NCBI RefSeq assembly: GCF_026898095.1 | Contig: NZ_CP114015.1 | Span: 2,666,001 to 2,730,000 of the forward strand | DNA length: 64,000 nucleotides | Origin: Arthrobacter sp. ATA002 | GTDB taxonomy: Bacteria; Actinomycetota; Actinomycetes; Actinomycetales; Micrococcaceae | Reading direction: 5' to 3' | Shown: in pieces, positions 58,983 to 64,000 of the stretch | How positions within the stretch are numbered: the stretch's first letter is position 1 | Layout of the letters: the number at the start of each line of letters is the position of its first letter | Translations under genes and position numbers: made by a program | Notes under the pieces: generated by a model | The model's input: only the letters and a program-made list of their open reading frames with translations | Told to the model about the DNA's origin: nothing | Databases searched by the model: none

Positions 58983-60476
58983 CCGAAGGGCGCTCCCGCA
59001 GAAACTGCGGGAACGCCCTTCGGTATAAGGGGCCTGGCTGACCCCCAAGGGAACCGGATCGGAACCGAAGTGCCGGAGCAGTGCCCCGGCAGAAACCCTA
59101 GCGGCTGCCGCTGCTGCCAGTTCGGGTTCGGCGGTGGGAGCCTGAGGCTCGCTGTGGCCGTCGTCCATGGTGGACTCGTCGAACGGAAGTTCGCGGTTCA
59201 GCACCGCGTTGACCTGGCCCTTGTCGATTTCCTTGGTCCAGGTACCGATCAGGACGGTGGCAACGGCGTTGCCGGTGAAGTTGGTCAGCGCGCGGGCTTC
59301 GGACATGAAGCGGTCAATGCCGACGATCAGGCCGACACCCTCCACCAGGTCCGGGCGGTGGGACTGCAGTCCGCCGGCCAGAGTGGCCAGTCCGGCACCG
59401 GTGACGCCGGCGGCACCCTTGGAGGCGATGATCATGAAGACCAGCAGCGAGATCTGCTCGCCGAGTTCCAGCGGCATGTTCATGGCGGAGGCCACGAACA
59501 GGGCGGACATCGTGAGGTAGATGGCGGTGCCGTCCAGGTTGAACGAGTACCCGGTGGGTACGGTCACGCCAACCACGGGCTTGGACACACCCAGGTGCTC
59601 CATCTTCGCGATCAGGCGCGGCAGGGCAACCTCGGAGGATGAGGTGGAGAAGATCAGCAGGTATTCGCGGCCAAGGTAGCGCATGAGCTTGAAGATGTTC
59701 ACTCCGGTGCACAGCTTCAACACCCCGCCCAGGACGATGACGATGAACAGGGCACAGGTGATGTAGAAGGCGATCATCAGCACCGCCATGCTCTTGATTG
59801 CTTCGACCCCGGTTTCGCCGACGACAGCGGCAATCGCGCCGAAGGCGCCGATGGGCGCCAGCCACATGATCATGCCCAGGATGCGGAAGACCAGCTTCTG
59901 GATCTGCCCGATCAGGGTGAGGAGGGGCGCTCCTGTCGAGCCCATTTTCTGTAGGGCGAATCCGACCAGCAGGGCAACGAAAAGGGTCTGCAGGATGCTC
60001 TCGCCGGTCAGCGAGGACAGCAGCGTGGTGGGAATGATGCTGAGGAGGAATCCGGCCATGCCTTCGGCGTCCTCGGCGACCTCGGGCGCACTCTCTGCGC
60101 TGGCCGCAATGTTCAGGCCCTCACCCGGGTGGATCAGGTTTCCCACGACCAGGCCGATGGCCAGGGCGAAAGTCGACATCAGGATGAAGTAGCCAAGGGC
60201 CAGCCCGCCCACCTTGCCCACCGTTGCCGCTTTGGCGATTGAGCCGATGCCGAGGACAATTGTGCAGAAGATGACCGGGGCGATCATCATCTTGATCAAC
60301 CCGATAAAAGCGGTGCCGACAGGCTTCAGCTCTTTGGCGAATTCAGGCTGCATCAGGCCCAGGGCGGCGCCGAGCACCACCGCGAGAATTACTGCGATGT
60401 ACAGAAAGTGTGTTCTGTCCTTCTTGCGCGGGCTCTTCGGTGAGCCGGCGCCTCCGGAATTAGTGGCAGATGCCAT
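58782..60476 (-). CDS. dctA: DctA-type C4-dicarboxylate / cation symporter
   Basis: DAACS-family transporter (dicarboxylates or glutamate/aspartate). From ATG 60476 (GGAGC upstream), helices run HFLYIAVILAVVLGAALGLM onwards. Signatures are MMIAPVIFCTIVLGIGSIA, the Ser-rich loop FSTSSSEVALPRLIAKME, PTGYSFNLDGTAIYLTM, and SKGAAGVTGAGLATLAGGL. A normal end would be just after PELAAAAA. As read, the frame continues about 100 residues through a hairpin to 58782. A one-base shift near 59110 would stop at a TAG at 59098, so the true end is probably there. Confidence 0.9.
   Translation of the reverse strand: MASATNSGGAGSPKSPRKKDRTHFLYIAVILAVVLGAALGLMQPEFAKELKPVGTAFIGLIKMMIAPVIFCTIVLGIGSIAKAATVGKVGGLALGYFILMSTFALAIGLVVGNLIHPGEGLNIAASAESAPEVAEDAEGMAGFLLSIIPTTLLSSLTGESILQTLFVALLVGFALQKMGSTGAPLLTLIGQIQKLVFRILGMIMWLAPIGAFGAIAAVVGETGVEAIKSMAVLMIAFYITCALFIVIVLGGVLKLCTGVNIFKLMRYLGREYLLIFSTSSSEVALPRLIAKMEHLGVSKPVVGVTVPTGYSFNLDGTAIYLTMSALFVASAMNMPLELGEQISLLVFMIIASKGAAGVTGAGLATLAGGLQSHRPDLVEGVGLIVGIDRFMSEARALTNFTGNAVATVLIGTWTKEIDKGQVNAVLNRELPFDESTMDDGHSEPQAPTAEPELAAAAAARVSAGALLRHFGSDPVPLGVSQAPYTEGRSRSFCGSALRCLAAWSGCTSAGRCLRRIGSLPSGGGDLIPRATPTAGARTNPRDSMPAMRFGRSLPAAGSISRACF
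58983..59023 (-). terminator. Terminator of dctA
   Basis: 19-bp stem (CCGAAGGGCG-C-TCCCGCAG and complement, one mismatch) with a 3-base loop. As read it lies inside the dctA frame, which supports an earlier true stop for dctA. It also marks where the phosphoribosyltransferase remnant ends. Confidence 0.75.
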
Positions 60477-60603
60477 GTGTGCTGCTCCTACGCTGGTAAA
60501 GGTGTTCCTGGGCGGCACCGTGGATGCGGTTCTCCGTTTGGTGCGGAGCCATGCGTGAATCGCCGGGAACGGAAGATCGTCGTACACATCGTCATCCGGC
60601 TTT

Positions 60604-60632
60604 GTGATGACTGTCACGATTGTGGTCATACT
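60604..60632 (+). promoter_or_regulatory. Divergent dctA-citA control region
   Basis: In the 186-base gap between the divergent dctA and kinase genes, GTGATGACTGTCAC (60604-60617) is an imperfect palindrome, and CATACT (60627-60632) is a -10-like box for the kinase. A regulator of the CitB/DpiA type often binds such gaps; the site itself is not proven. Confidence 0.35.
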
Positions 60633-60662
60633 GTTCTCAAGCACCGGGCATAAAGGAAAAAA

Positions 60663-62428
60663 TTGCGGAAATGGAGTTTGGCCAGCCGGCTGCTTATCGG
60701 GCAGCTGGTTTTTATCGTGTGCCTGTCGCTGGGCTTGTCGCTGACGCTTTATTTCCAGGCTGAGCAGGACAGCTACGAGGAAACCTCCGAACGAATGCTC
60801 GCCGTGGCCGGAACCGTCGCCGCGGACCCCATCGTCCTGGAATCGGTGGCCGCACCGGATCCGAGCACCACGCTCCAGCCTTTTGCCCTCAAGGTAATGG
60901 ACGCAGCCCACATCGATTTCCTGACCATCATGGCTCCGGACCGTACCCGCTACACGCACCGCAGCAGGGACCAGATCGGCGCGCCCTACCTCGGTTCCGT
61001 GGACCAGGCACTGAACGGACAGTCCTTCACCGAAACGTACGCCGGCACGCTGGGCCCCTCCGTGCGCGCCGTCGTCCCGGTCTTGGGTCCCGACGGCACG
61101 GTAACGGCCCTGGTGGCAGCGGGAATCACCGTGGACCGCGTAGCCATCGCCCGCAACGCGCAACTGCCGGCGGTCCTCCTCACCGCGCTCGGCGCCCTGG
61201 CCTGCGGCGCACTCGCGTCCTATCTGCTGAGCCGCTACCTGCGGCGCACCACCCAGGACCGGCGCCCGGACGAACTGCGGAGCATGTTCGCGTTTTACGG
61301 CTCGGCACTGCATTCCCTGCGCGAGGGCCTGGTGCTGCTCAACAATGACGGCAACGTGGTGCTCTACAACGATCAGGCTGCCGCACTGCTGGGACTCGCT
61401 CCCGATAACCGCGGTGTTCCCCGTGATCCGCGGACGCTGGGGCTTCCCGCACCGCTGGCGGCGCTGCTACATGAAGGCCGGAGCGCCGAGGACGAGTTCC
61501 ATTTCTCCAGGGACCGCATCCTGGTGGTGAACCAGTCCCCCGCGCTGGCTCCACGGGGGCACGACGGCGCCGCCCGGCTCGGCAGGCTCACTTCCCACCG
61601 CCGCGGGGCCCGCGCGGAAACATCCCCGGGGCGGCGCTTTGGCACCGTCACCACCCTGCGCGACCACACCGATATTGAAGCCTTAACCGGAGAACTGCAA
61701 TCCATGCGCACGCTGACCGATGCCCTTCAGGCCCAGGCCCACGAACATGCCAACAGGCTCCACACGCTGGTGGCGCTGATTGAACTCGACCGGCATGAGG
61801 ACGCCCTGGACTTCGCCACCCGTGATCTTGAGCTGTCCCAGCAGTTGACCGACGACGTCGTCGCCTCCGTCGGTGAGCCCGCGCTGGCCGCCCTCCTGAC
61901 CGGGAAAACAGCTCAGGCCCGCGAGCGCGGCATCGCGCTGGTCCTCGATCTGGACTCCGCGGCTCCGGACAGCGGGAGCCTCCGGCTCTCGACCCCGGGG
62001 AGCTGGTGACGATTGTCGGGAACCTCATCGACAATGCTTTTGACGCCGTGCAGGGCAGATCCGGCGCCGCGGTGGAGGCAGGCTTTGCGCTGGTGGAACG
62101 GGGCGGCCGGACGTGGTTCGAGATTGTGGTGCGGGACAACGGGCCGGGCATTGCGGAGCTGGACGCGGAACGGATCTTTGACCAGGGTTTCAGCACCAAG
62201 GATCCGAAGGTGCTGCTGCCCTCGGGCACCGGTGCGACCGGCCGTGGGATCGGGCTGCCGCTGGTGCGCCAGGCAGTCCTCCGGCTGGGCGGAACCCTGC
62301 ACCTTGACCCCGGCGGGCAGCCGGGCCGCGGGGCCTGCTTCACGGTTCTGCTGCCCCATGCCGGGCCGCTTCGCCAAACGGACGCCGCGGCCAGGACTCC
62401 CCGTGCTGCCTGGACGGGGCAGCCGTGA
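60663..62428 (+). CDS. CitA/DcuS-family sensor histidine kinase (one frameshift)
   Basis: About 588 residues. TTG 60663 has AAAGGA upstream. Two membrane segments (LLIGQLVFIVCLSLGLSLTLYF and LLTALGALACGALASYLL) flank a periplasm-side PASC domain with MDAAHIDFLTIMAPDRTRYTH. A cytoplasmic PAS follows, with an Arg-rich insert. The DHp His is in AHEHANRLHTLVALIEL. The frame breaks near 61990 and continues VTIVGNLIDNAFDAV (N box), RDNGPGIAE and GRGIGLPLV. Ligand is probably a C4-dicarboxylate or citrate, judged by the neighbouring dctA. It overlaps the response regulator start. Confidence 0.9.
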
Positions 62429-63206
62429 ACGGCGCTGCACCCATGAACGACGATGCGGCACTGAACACAGAGCGGGACATCACGGTGCTGGTGGTCGAAG
62501 ACGACCCCATCGTCGCCGAGGCGCATGCGGAATACGTGCGGCGCTCCCCCGGGTTTTCCCTGGCCGGCGTCGTGCATTCCGGCACCGATGCGATCACCTT
62601 CCTCAACGCGCCCGCTGCCGGACGCAGCGGCCCGGCGTCCGACGGCGGCCCGGCACCTGCCGCCGGGACCGCCGCCCACCTGATCCTGCTGGACATGAAT
62701 CTTCCGGACCTGCACGGACTGGACGTTCTCCGCCGGATCCGGGGTGCGGGCGTCCCCTCCGACGTCATTGCCATTACCGCGGTGCGGGATCTCGCCGTCG
62801 TGCGCGGAGCCATGTCGGCCGGCATCGCCCAGTACCTCATTAAGCCCTTCACCTATTCGGCGTTCAGCGCCAAGCTGGCCACCTACCGGGAGTATCACCT
62901 GAACCTGGCCGGGCAGGGTGCCTCGGCGACCCAGTCGGAGGTCGACCGGGCCCTGGCCGCGCTGCGGCCCAATGTCACTGCTGACCTGCCCAAGGGGCTC
63001 TCCCCCGATACCCTGACGACGGTTTCGAGCTCCTGAAGTCCGCCTCGGCCCCGATGTCCGCCAGCGAGGTTTCCGCCGCGCTGGCCATGTCCCGCATTAC
63101 CGTCCGCCGTTATCTGGAGTACCTGGGCGACCAGCGGGCGGTGCTGCGCACCCCCCGGTACGGCACCCGGGGGCGGCCGGAGCTGGAGTATCTCTGGCGG
63201 CGGTGA
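62425..63206 (+). CDS. CitB/DpiA-family response regulator (one frameshift)
   Basis: About 260 residues. GTG 62425 overlaps the kinase stop; ATG 62443 is another possible start. Receiver: VLVVEDDPIVAEAHAEYV, phospho-Asp in ILLDMNLPDLHG, and AITAVRD and YLIKPF. A 20-residue Ala/Gly/Pro insert lies just before the phospho-Asp strand. The frame breaks near 63012 and continues ASEVSAALAMSRITVRRYLEYL, the HTH. It ends LEYLWRR at 63206. Confidence 0.9.
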
Positions 63207-63382
63207 ACCGGCAAGCCGGGACGGCATGGGATCATCCTTGCAAAAGTTCATTCCGTCGCGGGGATTTCACCTCAGCAGGTACCGGGACCGCGCGCAGGCA
63301 CTTATCCTTTTTAGGTGCGTTAAGCGAACCAGCAGGCCGTTGATGCCTCCCACCCCGGCCTTCTTCCCAACCAGGGAGACGC

Positions 63383-64000
63383 ATGTTCAAGGACACAGAC
63401 CTCGAAAACCTCAGCGGCAGAGTGCAGGGTTCGGTGAGCCGTCCCGGTGATCCCCGGTATGGGAACTTCGTCCGTTGCGGCGCCCTCCGGCTGGCTGGCG
63501 CGGCTCCGCGATTCGGGGACCCCAGCGGCTACGATTTCCGGATGATTACCCTTGTGCGTCCGGACGCGGACCTTCAGCGCTCTTGGCTCGAGTGCGCCGC
63601 GGACTTCCAGGGCTCCCGCCGCAACGGCTCCGGAAGTGAAGACTGGCCATTGGACACCCTCAGGGACCCGGAAACCTTCCGCCACTTCGTTGCCGGACTC
63701 GTGGCGGACGCTCTGCCGGAGACTCCGAGGAAGCCTGGACATGTGCCCTGCACCTACCTATGGGTTGCCGAGGGGCAGACCGTTGTAGGATCCCTGGCAA
63801 TCCGGCATGAACTCAACGACTTCCTCCACCGCGAGGGAGGGCACATCGGATACAGCATCCGGCCTTCCGCGCGCCGCAGGGGTCACGCGGCCGAAGCACT
63901 AAAGAAAGCCCTGCCGATCGCCCGGGAGCTGGCAGTTCTCTCGGTCCTGCTCACCTGCGACGAAGACAATGCCGCTTCCCGGGCGACCATCGAAAAAAAC
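63383..64000 (+). CDS. GNAT-family acetyltransferase (3' end outside window)
   Basis: The GNAT domain starts MITLVRPDADLQRSWLEC at ATG 63542 and includes PCTYLWVAEGQTVVGSLAIRHEL and IGYSIRPSARRRGHAAEALKKAL. The right edge cuts it after SRATIEKN. The same frame is open from ATG 63383, which has the better ribosome site (AGGGAG). That adds 53 residues containing SGRVQGSVSRPGDPRY, which resembles the start of FAD-linked oxidases rather than a GNAT protein. Confidence 0.8.
   Translation, partial: MFKDTDLENLSGRVQGSVSRPGDPRYGNFVRCGALRLAGAAPRFGDPSGYDFRMITLVRPDADLQRSWLECAADFQGSRRNGSGSEDWPLDTLRDPETFRHFVAGLVADALPETPRKPGHVPCTYLWVAEGQTVVGSLAIRHELNDFLHREGGHIGYSIRPSARRRGHAAEALKKALPIARELAVLSVLLTCDEDNAASRATIEKN

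Noticed and set aside
60477..61313. An N-terminal extension of the dctA frame reaching into the kinase gene
   Set aside because: It overlaps the divergent kinase and lacks transporter features. ATG 60476 has a ribosome site and begins the usual transporter N-terminus.

Overview
The window is chromosome from a high-GC Gram-positive actinobacterium, most likely a member of the Micrococcaceae close to Arthrobacter. The evidence is the division and cell-wall (dcw) cluster order, a mycothione reductase, a PASTA-domain Ser/Thr kinase, a class II DAHP synthase, a GarA/OdhI-type FHA protein, many GTG/TTG starts, and three blocks that follow Mycobacterium tuberculosis gene order as I know it (Rv2150c-Rv2182c, Rv1827-Rv1830, Rv1708-Rv1713). 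No genus or strain was confirmed by any search.

Layout. 1-11.5 kb (minus strand): the dcw cluster mraZ-rsmH-ftsL-ftsI-murE-murF-mraY-murD-ftsW, with tightly coupled genes and a recognisable MraZ operator in front of mraZ; ftsW runs off the left edge. 11.6-13.6 kb: a DUF3040 membrane protein and DNA polymerase IV. 13.6-19.7 kb: a lipoprotein, a polyprenyl diphosphate synthase, an Rv2175c-like DNA-binding protein, a LysM/transglycosylase and a PASTA kinase. 19.8-28.7 kb: DAHP synthase, an acyltransferase, an esterase, a small membrane protein, a ROK glucokinase, a long-chain acyl-CoA ligase and mycothione reductase. 28.8-36.0 kb: pyruvate carboxylase, a ParA-like ATPase and the MerR - DUF151 - FtsR-like - GarA block, which links 2-oxoglutarate metabolism to division control.

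36.1-50.7 kb is accessory. It holds a divergent catabolic cluster (extradiol dioxygenase, SDR, SnoaL-like protein, Old Yellow Enzyme), a decayed FAD monooxygenase with a GyrI-like protein and a VOC protein, a PQQ-type sugar dehydrogenase lipoprotein, several small enzymes, a very large LuxR-type ATPase regulator fused in frame to a second P-loop kinase domain, and two membrane proteins. It ends at a tRNA-Pro(GGG). 50.9-58.3 kb is core again: der, cmk, tyrA, rluB, scpB, scpA and parA/pldP. 58.3-64 kb holds a phosphoribosyltransferase remnant, a DctA-type dicarboxylate symporter, a divergent CitA/DpiB-type two-component system, and a GNAT acetyltransferase cut by the right edge.

A window-wide caution: about twenty genes carry one apparent +1/-1 frameshift, including essential ones (murE, murF, rsmH, ftsL). 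This pattern fits uncorrected sequencing indels better than real pseudogenes. I give such genes as one CDS with the approximate break. Three loci look like genuine decay or change: the FAD monooxygenase (two internal deletions), the phosphoribosyltransferase (missing C-terminal half) and a 17-bp tandem duplication at 50256-50289.
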